Part shown: one piece after another, positions 47,331 through 57,500 of the stretch | Layout: every line of letters starts with the position of its first letter | Position numbering within the stretch: the stretch's first letter is position 1 | Source: Glandiceps talaboti | Taxonomy: Eukaryota; Hemichordata; Enteropneusta; Spengelidae | DNA: 57,500 bases | Direction: 5' to 3' | Assembly (NCBI RefSeq): GCF_964340395.1 | Contig: NC_135549.1 | Location: 18,547,342 to 18,604,841, forward strand | Made by a program: the position numbers and the translations under genes | Notes under the pieces: model-generated | Told to the model about the DNA's origin: nothing | The model's database searches: none | What the model saw: only the letters and a program-made list of their open reading frames with translations

Positions 47331-49670
47331 TAAGAAACTCAGTACCATCAGTGTATTGATGAACAACTACCTTTCTTGTTTAACCCTGGTTTTATGTTTA
47401 AAAGTAGAAAAAACAAACTAAGACGTATGACGTCATACAGAAAGTGGAATTAACAATTATGTCATTTACATTATAACATTATTTACAATTTGACTTTTTT
47501 AAAGAAAGTGTTGCGAGACATGAGCCGACGAATCCTGCTGACAAATATGTATAGCAGGCATTATTACATTTGCAAAATTTACAAGTAAGACTAAGGAAAG
47601 ATAGAGATATCGAAGTCAACGCCGTTACAATGTAAATTGCTTTCTTGCAGTCTTCTCATGGCATGACTTATACATACATATAGGTTTTATACATTTACTA
47701 ACATAAAGCCATAAGCTTATATATAAACTGAAGGGTATTAAGTATTCAGCTGCCAAGAATTAATGTTTTCCTTTTTTTAATGTGATTTCAATCTCATCTT
47801 CCCCTTTTTGTGATACATATCCCGAGAATGTTCGGGTGACAACAAGTACAAAACAGATATACTGTAAGACACGTTACTTTACATCCAAAGAAATAACTAC
47901 TGGCAACGTGATTATTACTATTCTTAGGCTGGGGTTAGAATTTACGACAGGGGGGGGGGGGGGCTGGGGAGAAATTATTTTAGACAAACAAATTTCTCAG
48001 CCCCCTCCCCCTGTGCGTTCTCAAAAAATTAATGCCCCCAAATGAACCCAAGAATATGCCCCCCTCCCTGCTACACATATTTTAATGTGTAAATATACAG
48101 TACACCCTCCCGTTCCACTTTAGAGATGTATATTATGGTGCACTATACATTAAAGCTAACAGTGGAAATCAACTTCAGGGTCTATACATAACAAAGAAAG
48201 ATTTCTTTACAATGTGGGCTTTGTGAAAAAGGTCTCACATTGGACTATACTTGGAGATACTTAGTCAGCAGGGTTTTATCTTTCGATCTTGATTCAGGGC
48301 AGTGGGGAGGGTGTGTATGTAACGTAGAGAACGCTGAGACTTATATTGTCTGAAAAAAATCATGTCATGTCACATTCAAATAAGCGGCAACTTTCTTAAG
48401 CTTGATACAGAAATAAAAAAAAAGAATTCATGTTGTTTTGCCAAGACTTATCCGAACAATAACCTAGGGCAGCCGTACTTAATTCTATGTTTCTCATATC
48501 CCAACCCTATGTAATTTTTAAAATTACGCCCTCTACGGCAGGATTTAAAAAACAAAACAACTTCACTGATTGTACGGTGGCGACCCCATGAGCTCGTACC
48601 TCAGCGAAAATTATCGTCTGTTGCTGAAATTTGGGAACTTTTATTAATAAAACAAACTGTTCAAAGCTTCCTTCAGACTTTATTTGCCATTTCAAAGTCA
48701 TTTAGACTGTTGAAGTGTGATTGTGAAATGAAAGTATCACCAACATGTACACATACACTCATTTTCTTTTTACTTTTAAAAAACCCATCATCATTTTAAA
48801 GATATTACTATGAGAAACACAGAATTAAGGTAAGTACGGGCACAATTACAATCGAGCCCCACTAGGCAAACCCCCTTCCCCCGGATGTTTTCAAATCAAA
48901 ACAGAACAACGTAATTACCGTTAACCGTTTAGCCGCTCTACCAGAGACCTGAATTCGTTAAATGTCGAACTACTTCCAACTTTCAACAACTGAATTAGTG
49001 ATAAATTGTTTGCCTTAAAATGTGTCGTCAAAATGATGAAACCAGATATTATATTACACAAAGATTTTACGCTATATTTTATACATAGTCAAAATACATG
49101 TAAAATAGTCACTACATAATGAGAAGAAACATATTCATAAGTTAACCATGAGAAGATGTTAAAATGATCAAGTTTTCTGACTAGTCTGAGACATTGCTGT
49201 CGGATTCGATGACAGAGTGTTGTTCGTAGATACATTATCGTTAGGGGTAATATAAGGAAAATACAGACATTACAACATTACAAAACCGGCTGAACCATCG
49301 GTTTAGGCTACTTCCATTGACTACATACATATTTACAGAGACCTCGGTCAAAATCTGCAGTTTACAAACAATTTATTAAGTATTTCAATCACAAACAAAC
49401 GATTTTCGTTTTCAACGAATATATACACAAAACTTATAATATCTATATCAAATAATTATATCAGCGTTGAAATTTACTGAAATATTTTAACAATAATACA
49501 CTGTATATAGTTTGTAACTTTTCTGTTCATCTTGAACACATGATGGCGCTGTTCATATCTAAAGACAGTTTGCGCAGTCAATGTACAATAACGGGAGGGG
49601 TGGACTTTAAATTAAAAAAAAGATTCGTTCTGTTTTTTTAATGTGACGAACTATTAAACTCTTACACTTG
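47331..49670. other. Region between gene D and the kinase exons
   Basis: No exon with a membrane helix or Ig domain was found. Near 47936-48060 a G-run, GCTGGGGAGAAATT and its rough inverse AATTTCTCAGCCCC make a G/C-rich hairpin-like remnant. If D and E are one gene, this is intronic. Confidence 0.5.
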
Positions 49671-49776
49671 TATGTCTTACATGTGTGATATTTGTTATTT
49701 GTGTCATCTTCCGAAGGTAATTTCACATAGAGGGCGTGACTCCACATTCCAGAGAATTACTACTCTACAAGTAGAC

Positions 49777-52700
49777 ATGGCAAGAAATGATTCCAGCAGA
49801 CCTCTTCTTCCTTGCAAACGAAACATATCGGTAGATTCATGGGAGATATCTCCCATTCAGTTACAATTCTTAGAAAATGGCTTCCTTGGTCAGGGAGAAT
49901 TCGGTATTGTCAAAATGGCACACGTCATGGATTTATTTGGCAAACCTGGAACAACTAAAGTTGCTGTTAAATGTCTTAAAGGTGAGCTATGTTACATAAA
50001 GTGTAATAAGAGTTGATGCAACTATTTAAGATGACAGGAATCGTTTTTGCCGTACATAGACCTATACATGTACCTAATTCTTGACACCGTGTAGTGTTGT
50101 TATATGATAAATTCAAATCTCAAATCGAAAATTCCAGTACATTTGCATATTTCAAAATTTCGGCACTGGGTAATTGTATTACCAGTTTATATATCTTTGA
50201 GTTACTGACCCCAAGAATACTGGACATTCAGACATTTTCATACAGTCTGAGTATGCAATCCAGCGTCTCACTCCCGGGAGAGAAACATTTATGCAGGACC
50301 ACCCCACCCCTCGGGACTTTTCACGATAACTGGCAGCGTTTGGACTCTATGAGGAAATAGACTTTTGACATATGAAACCAAAACTGATTGTGATTATTAT
50401 ACAACTTCGATATAAATGAATAACAAATGCAAAAAAAAATTAAACAAATTACACGGTGGCTTGACGTCACTATAATCAACACTTTGTTCTGGGATAATAT
50501 AGCTAAGTCTGGCATTCATACACTCTAACAAGTCGTCATATCTACAGTAATAACAGTTCCATCCTAAAGTATTCTAGTGCTATGCATTATACCCGGCCTG
50601 TACGTGGTTCAACGAACGAACGTACGTTTTTATAACATTTGAAATAAAACCTTACGATACCAAAACGTCGTTGTTGTATTTATTTTCAATGGAAAAATGG
50701 TTGTACAGTAACTATATCTGAATATCACACTTCATTATTGTGTACAATTAATATAGATAACTCAACGGAAGAAGACAAACAAGATTTTCTGAGAGAATTG
50801 GCTATAATGAAATCAATAAATGCCAGTCATCCGAATGTCGCATCTTTGCTTGGATGTTGTACTTCATCAGGTACTTATGTTATGTAAATACATATAAATA
50901 CTCAACGCATCGTTTATCTATCATGCATACAATAATTACTAAATATATGACATATCAAGATTACTAGGGTACTTCCGTCATCCACATTGTCACTCATAAA
51001 CTAATAAAGTGCAGAAATCAAAATTTGCCTATTGCATGTAAAAGTATTCTCAAAGCAACACACACTCATTAGGGCCTGGACATAAATTACCAAGGGGGAG
51101 GGCCGGCCGGAGATTGCCCTCCCCTAGTAATATACATCCAGTCCCTTATTTGTTCGTATGCCCAAGTTATCACCTAATTACTGAGACATTGAAAAATGAA
51201 ATTCTAACAATCGCTACTATGACGTCATTCGGTGGTGCCCTTGAACTGCAAAGTGACGTTAAACCTTTCTCCCCTTAAATACAGATCCTATTTGTATCAT
51301 CGTGGAACTGGTCCCTCATGGAAGTTTGCAAGATTATCTCTGTACCAATCGATCATCCTGCATGTATCAAAATGTTCATCCGAACAGTCGAGACATTACG
51401 TCATCTGACCTACTGCAGTTCATGTGGCAGATTGCCAGGGGAATGTGTTTCCTAGCAACAAAGAAGGTTACAATTACAGTTCAACCATGCATCTTGCTGT
51501 TCATCATTTGTTTGACAGTTGCAATTTTTAACCCCATGTATTGTACGGACGAACGTCTTTTATTGTTTGAGTGCTAAAACTACACTACATAATTTCATAA
51601 GCTGGGACCCATCGACTGTAAACAGTCAATCTTATAATATTCGCTCTATGATAGATGGCGCTGTTCATTATGATCACATCAGAATGTATCTTTTATTGTT
51701 GGTTTCATTTTCGGATTTGAAATTGTCATGATTGGTTGGTCGGTCGGTTGGATAATACTTTTTTCCACTCTTCCAATTTCCTCTACAGTGTATACACAGG
51801 GATTTAGCAACAAGGAATGTTCTCCTGGGGGATAACAACACATGCAAGATTTCTGACTTTGGACTTGCAAGAAATGTTAGTGGCTCTTGTGTTTACGAAA
51901 GAAAGTCTCAGGTAATTGAAATGAAGTTGTAATAGTATAAAGGAATCGTTTTAAATCGTTAGAATTTCTCCTTTTGAGTACAACTAACCTCTATGAACTG
52001 TTCCAACGGTCAAAGCATGTTAAGTGTACAGGGGCGAATTATATCTTAAAACAATGACGTATACGTCTTAAACTGGGTGCATGGACACGTGATTTCTAAT
52101 CCCGACTTCACTGAATTTTTCGTATGAAGCTGTTAATGTTTGAAAATTGTCATTTATTTTGTTTATGAATTGATTATCAAATATCAGAATATCAGAGACG
52201 CTTAAATTCAAAATTGTTATATGAGCACGTTCCATTTATGAGTTCAACTCATGCAGTGCAGAATTGTATCTGTTGTTACAGTAGTCGTAAAACAGATAAG
52301 CTACAAATCTCGTTTTAACGTCAAAAATAGACCAAATCCGAATATCCTCCATTATGGATTTTCCTAACATCCCCAACAGACAGTGTGTTCATCATTTACA
52401 CCGTGTTCTGTCTTTGCAGGGTAGATTACCAATAAGGTGGATGGCTATAGAGTCATTACTAGACTCGGTTTACACGATGAAAAGTGATGTATGGTCATAT
52501 GGTGTGGTGCTTTGGGAAATAGTCACACTCGGTAAGTATTGCATTCGCTGAAAAAAAATGCCAAATAAAATTGTATGTTGTTTTTCTATATTACTATGGT
52601 TTCCAAAGTACACTGTATTCCTAGGCCTCTTCCTCTCACGAGGGGCTTTGAACTTAATTATTGGTAGGCTAGAGATATTTGCTCCGACCTCTAGATTTAA

Positions 52701-54467
52701 GCCGTCAATTTAGGAATTTGGTCATTGCAAAGCAGCCTAGGCTAGTATCAAAACCTTGATAAACTCAAATGATAAAATGTTAGTGTCTTTAATCTTATAC
52801 AATGTCGATGCTAAGTATCAATGTACATTGCACCGGATCAATTCCTCGCAATGGGGTATGTCCTTAGATTTGAGATCAATAGTTCAATGTAGGATAACAA
52901 ACTAAATTCTTTTACGGTGGGGGGGGGGGGCATTTTAGTTCCTATCCTACAAAATCGATTTTACTTTTAATGGCTGTTTTCTACCCTTAAAATACAAATA
53001 TTTCTTTAAAAAACGTCAAATTTAGAAGAGGAAGAGTTGTTGCTATAGTAAATGCATGCCACTAGAATAAAGTAAAGTGTCGGCAAAAGAATATCTTTTG
53101 CTCATTACATATTACTATAGACATACTGATTTGAAATTGATTGTGTGGTTTGAAGCAATTTTCAATTTTGACCAATTTAGTTCGTAGGGGTGTGTGTGGG
53201 GATGGGGGGTCCCGAAGCATAAGTATAAGAATTTATCTGTTATCCTACATTGAACTATTGATCTTGCCCCTGATTGTCCATAATTGTTGAATCAGGTGAT
53301 TATGTAATGGTTGTTGATTTCCCATTCATACCTGTCAGGAGCAAGTCCTTATTCAGCTATGTCTTCCAAAGAGGTTATCCGATTCTTGCAATCAGGTGCT
53401 CGAATGCCCAAGCCTAGGCACTGCAGTGATGCTATGTGAGTACAGTCAAAATAGCAGTCAAAATTCACACCTCATATGAAATATCATCCTATATGACGTC
53501 ATACATCTATATCTGACGTCATCAAGCTATCTAACATCATGCAAGAGCTAAACAAAAAAATGAAAAATGAATTTACTGAAATAATTTCAATTTTGTTACC
53601 GTTTAGTCAAGGTAGAGGTACAGTGACGTTTTTTTTCTTTATTTTATCCAGTTATGACATTATGAAAGAATGTTGGTGTGAGTGTATACAAGACAGACCG
53701 TCGTTCTCCAATATTTGTCTAAATGTTGGCAGGATCGTCCAGGATACTAACAAGGTACGAAGTTATTACATGTATATAAAACAATATTAAAAAGAGTCAA
53801 AATGTGACATTCCTTCCTTGCCCCTCTCGGCAAGTTTTTTTTTTAAACCCATCTAGACAGGTAAGGGGACGTCGATGAAGATATTTGGTACTTTATTTTT
53901 ATATTTTTTATGTATATGATTAACTGAAAATTAAAGGTTTACCAAATAATGCACAGATTCAACAAAATTACAATATTCTAGATGTGCGTCGTCTTCTTCG
54001 TCTCAGCAAATATGATTTAAACTTCTGTTCATTATGAAAACAGCGTTTTACGCCTATTGTCAGTACGTTCGAATTAAAATGTATATACATTGATTAGAAT
54101 TGGAACCCTTCTGAATTTAGGCTGGTATTGTTGACAGTTCGACGTTACAAAAATCATATTGTAACAATGATGTTACTCTATCCCCATTTCAAACACGTTT
54201 TGCTGTCTCTAAATCCATGATAACATTACTATGTGAGTGTTCAAATCATGCCTGGGTTAATCGCAAGGTTTATCTTATATTTATACAACTGTAGTCGTAT
54301 TATAGTGCTATCACGTTTAAGTATTCTGTGCTGTAAGTATTCACATATTAAGAGTAATACCTTCATGACATTTGTGTTCCCAGGAATATCTAACAATGAA
54401 GGAGTTTGAAGACCATTTATACGTGAACATCCCTGAAAACCTGTGGCCACCAGGTGAAAAGTTGTAA
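49777..54467 (+). CDS. Gene E: receptor-type tyrosine kinase, catalytic domain (8 exons)
   Basis: Exons: 49777 (or earlier)-49981, 50757-50870, 51285-51466, 51789-51911, 52420-52531, 53339-53435, 53652-53754, 54384-54467; 339 residues from the ATG at 49777. Seen: GQGEFG loop (38-43), AVK Lys65, helix-C Glu82 in [16 protein letters not shown] (170-177), DFG (190-192), activation-loop Tyr203, [23 protein letters not shown] and [12 protein letters not shown]. All catalytic residues are present. HRDLATRN and WMAIESL place it among receptor tyrosine kinases, with Ret/FGFR-like wording. The tail has EYLTM (Tyr314) and HLYVNIP (Tyr325). An ATG at 49672 would add 35 residues, but the frame is also open back to possible acceptors at 49717 and 49753, both phase 0. 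No helix or ectodomain precedes it, so the true 5' end is probably spliced from upstream, perhaps from gene D. Confidence 0.9.
51072..51145. mobile_element. 74-bp palindromic MITE, Harbinger-like
   Basis: GGGCCTGGACATAAATTAC with GGGGGAGGGC is matched in inverse by GCCCTCCCC with TAGTAATATACATCCAGTCCC. TTA at 51069-51071 and 51146-51148 forms a 3-bp target duplication. It lies in the intron between kinase exons 2 and 3. Confidence 0.75.
52874..53263. mobile_element. 390-bp inverted-repeat element in a kinase intron
   Basis: GATCAATAGTTCAATGTAGG at 52874 recurs inverted as CCTACATTGAACTATTGATC ending at 53263. The arms extend over about 37 bp through GATAACA and AAATTCTT. The interior has a poly-G run and a GGGGTCCC stretch. 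No coding frame; target duplication not resolved. Confidence 0.7.
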
Positions 54468-54491
54468 ACGACACTGCCATCATCTGTACAT

Positions 54492-54497
54492 AATAAA
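54492..54497 (+). terminator. Polyadenylation signal of gene E
   Basis: AATAAA begins 25 bp after the kinase stop codon and is followed by a T run. Confidence 0.6.
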
Positions 54498-54752
54498 AAC
54501 CTGAGTAATTTTTTTTTCAATAATGGACAATATTTGAATTTGAATACATATCAACAATATATACAGTCGTCAATAAAAACACCCAAGAGCCTTGTTTAGT
54601 ATTAAGAAGCAGATAACCTGTGGTGAACGTACCTCTAATCCCATAGAACTGTTCATAAAGTGCTTACAATTAATGCAGAATTTGGCTCATATATCATCAC
54701 AATTGACCAATTAATGTTCTTGAGACGCCATTTTGGTATCAAAAAGTTTGTG

Positions 54753-55553
54753 GGTATAGTATAGTATAGTATAGTATAGTATAGTATAGTATAGTATAGT
54801 ATAGTATAGTATAGTATAGTATAGTATAGTATAGTATAGTATAGTATAGTATAGTATAGTATAGTATAGTATAGTATAGTATAGTATAGTATAGTATAGT
54901 ATAGTATAGTATAGAATACTATAGTATAGTATAGTATAGTATAGTATAGTATAGTATAGTATAGTATAGTATAGTATAGTATAGTATAGTATAGAATACT
55001 ATAGTATAGTATAGTATAGTATAGTATAGTATAGTATAGTATAGTATAGTATAGTATAGTATAGTATAGTATAGAATACTATAGTATAGTATAGTATAGT
55101 ATAGTATAGTGTAGTATAGTATAGTATAGAATACTATAGTATTGTATAGTATAGTATAGTATAGTATAGTATAGTATAGTATAGTATAGTATAGTATAGT
55201 ATAGTATAGTATAGTATATGGTATAGTATAGTATAGTATAGTATAGTATAGTATAGTATAGTATAGTATAGTATAGTATAGTATATAGTATAGTATAGTA
55301 TAGTATAGTATAGTATAGTATAGTATAGTATAGTATAGTATAGTATATAGTATAGTATAGTATAGTATAGAATAGTATAGTATAGTATAGTACAGTACAG
55401 TATAGTATAGTATAGTATAGTATAGAATAGTATAGTATAGTATAGTATAGTATAGTATAGTATAGTATAGTATAGTATAGTATAGTATAGTATACTAGTA
55501 GTATACGTATAGTATAGTATAGTATAGTATAGTATAGTATATAGTATAGTATA
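54753..55553. repeat. ATAGT pentanucleotide satellite with higher-order periodicity
   Basis: About 800 bp of ATAGT units. The variant decamer ATAGAATACT recurs at 54911, 54991 and 55071, exactly 80 bp apart, showing that blocks of sixteen units were copied together. Register shifts (ATATAGT, ATATGGT) and ACAGT variants occur later. No frame or promoter is visible. Confidence 0.97.
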
Positions 55554-55867
55554 GACGATTACGACTTAGATAATAAGGAATAGATTTATTTACAGAGTAT
55601 ATTGTATAGCATTGCACTGTTAAATTCTTTTTGCTTTGCTTTATTTCTGCCGAAACAGCTTAGTACGGGGGGGGGGGGGTGAGAAGGGGAGAGCTATATT
55701 TACTTCAAAAGTATTTCGCATCCAAAATATTTGCTATTACTTACTGTTTCTAGGGTTCAGACGCGATTAGCATAGCTATTTTCTGACTCCCGTTGTCCGA
55801 TTTAATAGTTTCCTTTCGATGCATTTACTTTCGTGGTGTTAATTTTTTCGGGTAATAAGTATCATTT

Positions 55868-55958
55868 AATTTAATTTAATTTAATTCAATTCAATTCAAT
55901 TCAATTCAATTCAATTCAATTCAATTCAATTCAATTCAATTCAATTCAATTCAATTCA
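55868..55958. repeat. AATTT/AATTC pentanucleotide microsatellite
   Basis: TTTAA units change into TTCAA units, about 17 in all. Pentamer arrays like this form the tails of LINEs in this window (243, 16490), so it may mark the end of a lost LINE, but no ORF2 remnant is visible next to it. Confidence 0.85.
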
Positions 55959-56151
55959 AACATATAGATTGATATTTTTCAATACATTTCATTTGTTCAT
56001 TTGTTGGTATAAATCCCACAGTGCTATCAACTAACCATTTATTTTTGTATTGTTGTTAATGTTCAGTTTTTGATATAAATAAAATTGTGCACGTTGGATA
56101 CATGTGCAATGTATGGTCGGTATTTTATTTCAAATTGATGTACAGTTTGAG

Positions 56152-56304
56152 ATGTTTATTTCCCAATATTTTTCACTCTTCAGCCAAGTAATATACAAGT
56201 GACCTAAGGGGCCTCTGTCATTACGAGTCGCTAGACGAGCAGTGACAACCCTTAGGTCACTCGTATTTTTCAGCTGAATGAAGAAAAATATTGGAGAATA
56301 ACAT
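56152..56304. mobile_element. 153-bp foldback element
   Basis: Inner arms AGTGACCTAAGGG (56198) and CCCTTAGGTCACT (56249) and outer arms CCAATATTTTTC and GAAAAATATTGG pair across the whole segment. The target duplication is not clear. Confidence 0.65.
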
Positions 56305-56543
56305 AATTATACCAGTGCCAGTCAAAGAGAAAAAAAGGGGAAAGTAATGGCAATTTTGAACTTTTTGACTCATATTTCGAACACAGCAGAACCAGTGACG
56401 TAAACGCCTGTTGTCGTAACGTAGAACGACCCGAGTATATATTAAAGCAATACGAAATATATGCACGAGCGATAGCGAGTGCATATATTGAGTTCACTGG
56501 TCAAAACCGAGTGGTATACCATTCCCAGGGGTGGTTCATCGCT

Positions 56544-56781
56544 ATTATATTATACCAGTATATTGAAAATATCGGAAACAAGATAAGACGCAACATTTTC
56601 TGGTTTCATTTGTGCCCCCATCCCTGCACGGACTACAACGCAACGTTCTAGACAAACAGTGAACATCAAAATTTGGACGCGTGCCAACTGTGCATTATCG
56701 CTCATTTTAGATGCGCTAGTTCGATGTCTAGACCAATCAGATCTCACGATTTGCGCCATCAATATACTGGTATAATATAAT
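56544..56781. mobile_element. 238-bp MITE with AT-rich terminal inverted repeats
   Basis: ATTATATTATACCAGTATAT at the left end is repeated inverted as ATATACTGGTATAATATAAT at the right, with no mismatch over about 23 bp. The interior is of ordinary composition and includes CTAGACAAACAGTG and a rough inverse GATGTCTAGACC. No transposase. Flanking duplication not resolved. Confidence 0.75.
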
Positions 56782-57244
56782 CCATATTTTTGTTCAACTT
56801 GGCTCGTGCATGCTATAAGTGTTGTTAGCGACGACTGGGACAATAAATAAAAGCAGCAATAGTACATACAGTCAATTTGAACAAGTAAATGTCTAACGCA
56901 ATTCTACAGGTCTGGAGTAACTGCTGTATTTCAGCCAATTCTTTGCATATATTCAAGTGTTGATGGATGGATGGGTTGGTGGGTATTTGCATCCATATGG
57001 ATGACGAAATATTGTTTGGAATAAAGTTGTTGGTTGTGTGCCTGACTTTTTATTTTAAATGAAGTATGCATATTCTAAAGTGGAATTGATATCAATTGGT
57101 TAGTTGCTAGCTTTTAATAAATGTTAATTCTCAATCTTCAAAGTGAACTGACAAATCTGTTGTGAAATTTTAAAACGAATGGCTTTAGACTTGTGCGATG
57201 TAGATAGAAGCATAGAATTTTATGTTAATTAATTAGTTAGTTAT

Positions 57245-57282
<38 letters not shown>

Positions 57283-57500
57283 CATAGACCCTCCACCAAC
57301 GTTGATGGGGGGGGGGGGGGTCTGTGGTTAGCTAATACATTACATGTAAGTTAGTTAGATAGTTATATTTGTTTGTTTATTTAGTTAGTTAGTTAATTAT
57401 AGTTGTTTTGTTATCATCATTATCATTATCCAATTATAAAAAAAAACTGTGCTTAAGACAGTATACAGAGAAAAAAGAGACATTTCCAACCATGCTGGCT
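56782..57500. repeat. AT-rich end of window with TTAG microsatellites
   Basis: No exon is visible. TTAG units form an array at about 57230-57281 and a smaller one near 57380. A poly-G run lies at 57307-57320 between them. Confidence 0.7.

Noticed and set aside
56456-56489. Hairpin with arms AATATATGCAC and GTGCATATATT as a mobile element
   Set aside because: Arms are short and AT-rich and no target duplication is visible.

Overview
This is animal nuclear DNA: intron-rich genes with GT-AG junctions, AT-rich intergenic DNA, long microsatellites and many retrotransposon and MITE remnants. No bacterial-style operons, rRNA, tRNA or CRISPR array was seen. The organism is probably a marine invertebrate. 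A Ty3/gypsy element of the Gmr1 type (integrase upstream of reverse transcriptase), a group known mainly from deuterostomes, leans towards an invertebrate deuterostome such as a lancelet or acorn worm, but I cannot name the species.

Five host gene models were rebuilt exon by exon from open frames, splice sites and intron phases. Gene A (+, 1911-8750) and gene B (-, 31988-36737) are paralogous single-pass membrane proteins with divergent Ig-like ectodomains; A has an extra two-exon Ig domain that B lacks. Gene C (-, 11365-14752) and gene D (+, 40152-47300) are a second paralogous type: signal peptide, V-like Ig, second Ig, transmembrane helix. Gene E (+, 49777-54467) encodes a complete receptor-type tyrosine kinase domain with a tail carrying YLTM and YVNI motifs, but no ectodomain or membrane helix of its own was found. 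The TM exon of D ends in phase 0, and the first kinase exon can be entered in phase 0, so D and E may be one gene: an Ig receptor tyrosine kinase with a short kinase-less isoform.

Layout: 0.2-1.1 kb LINE remnant and a small MITE; 1.9-8.9 kb gene A, with a 1.5-kb PIF/Harbinger-like element in an intron; 9-10.7 kb repeats; 11.4-14.8 kb gene C; 15.5-16.5 kb 5'-truncated LINE; 17.9-24.2 kb complete but dead LTR retrotransposon with 5-bp target duplication; 25.1-27.2 kb decayed gene of an uncharacterised multicopy family, split by a second LINE; 27-32 kb mostly unexplained; 32-36.7 kb gene B; 36.7-40.2 kb divergent B/D intergenic region; 40.2-47.3 kb gene D; 49.7-54.5 kb kinase gene E; 54.75-55.55 kb ATAGT satellite; 55.8-57.5 kb foldback elements and microsatellites.

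The most unexpected structure is a set of ultra-short palindromic insertions. A 38-bp and a 31-bp copy of one palindrome (15691, 17214) are each flanked by a 7-8 bp direct repeat, and one demonstrably interrupts a LINE reading frame. A second family (4154, 36177) has 39-40 bp copies with roughly 5-bp direct repeats. Read together, the genes suggest a cluster of Ig-type surface receptors with a linked tyrosine kinase, in a neighbourhood heavily reworked by transposons. A role in cell recognition or immunity is inference only.
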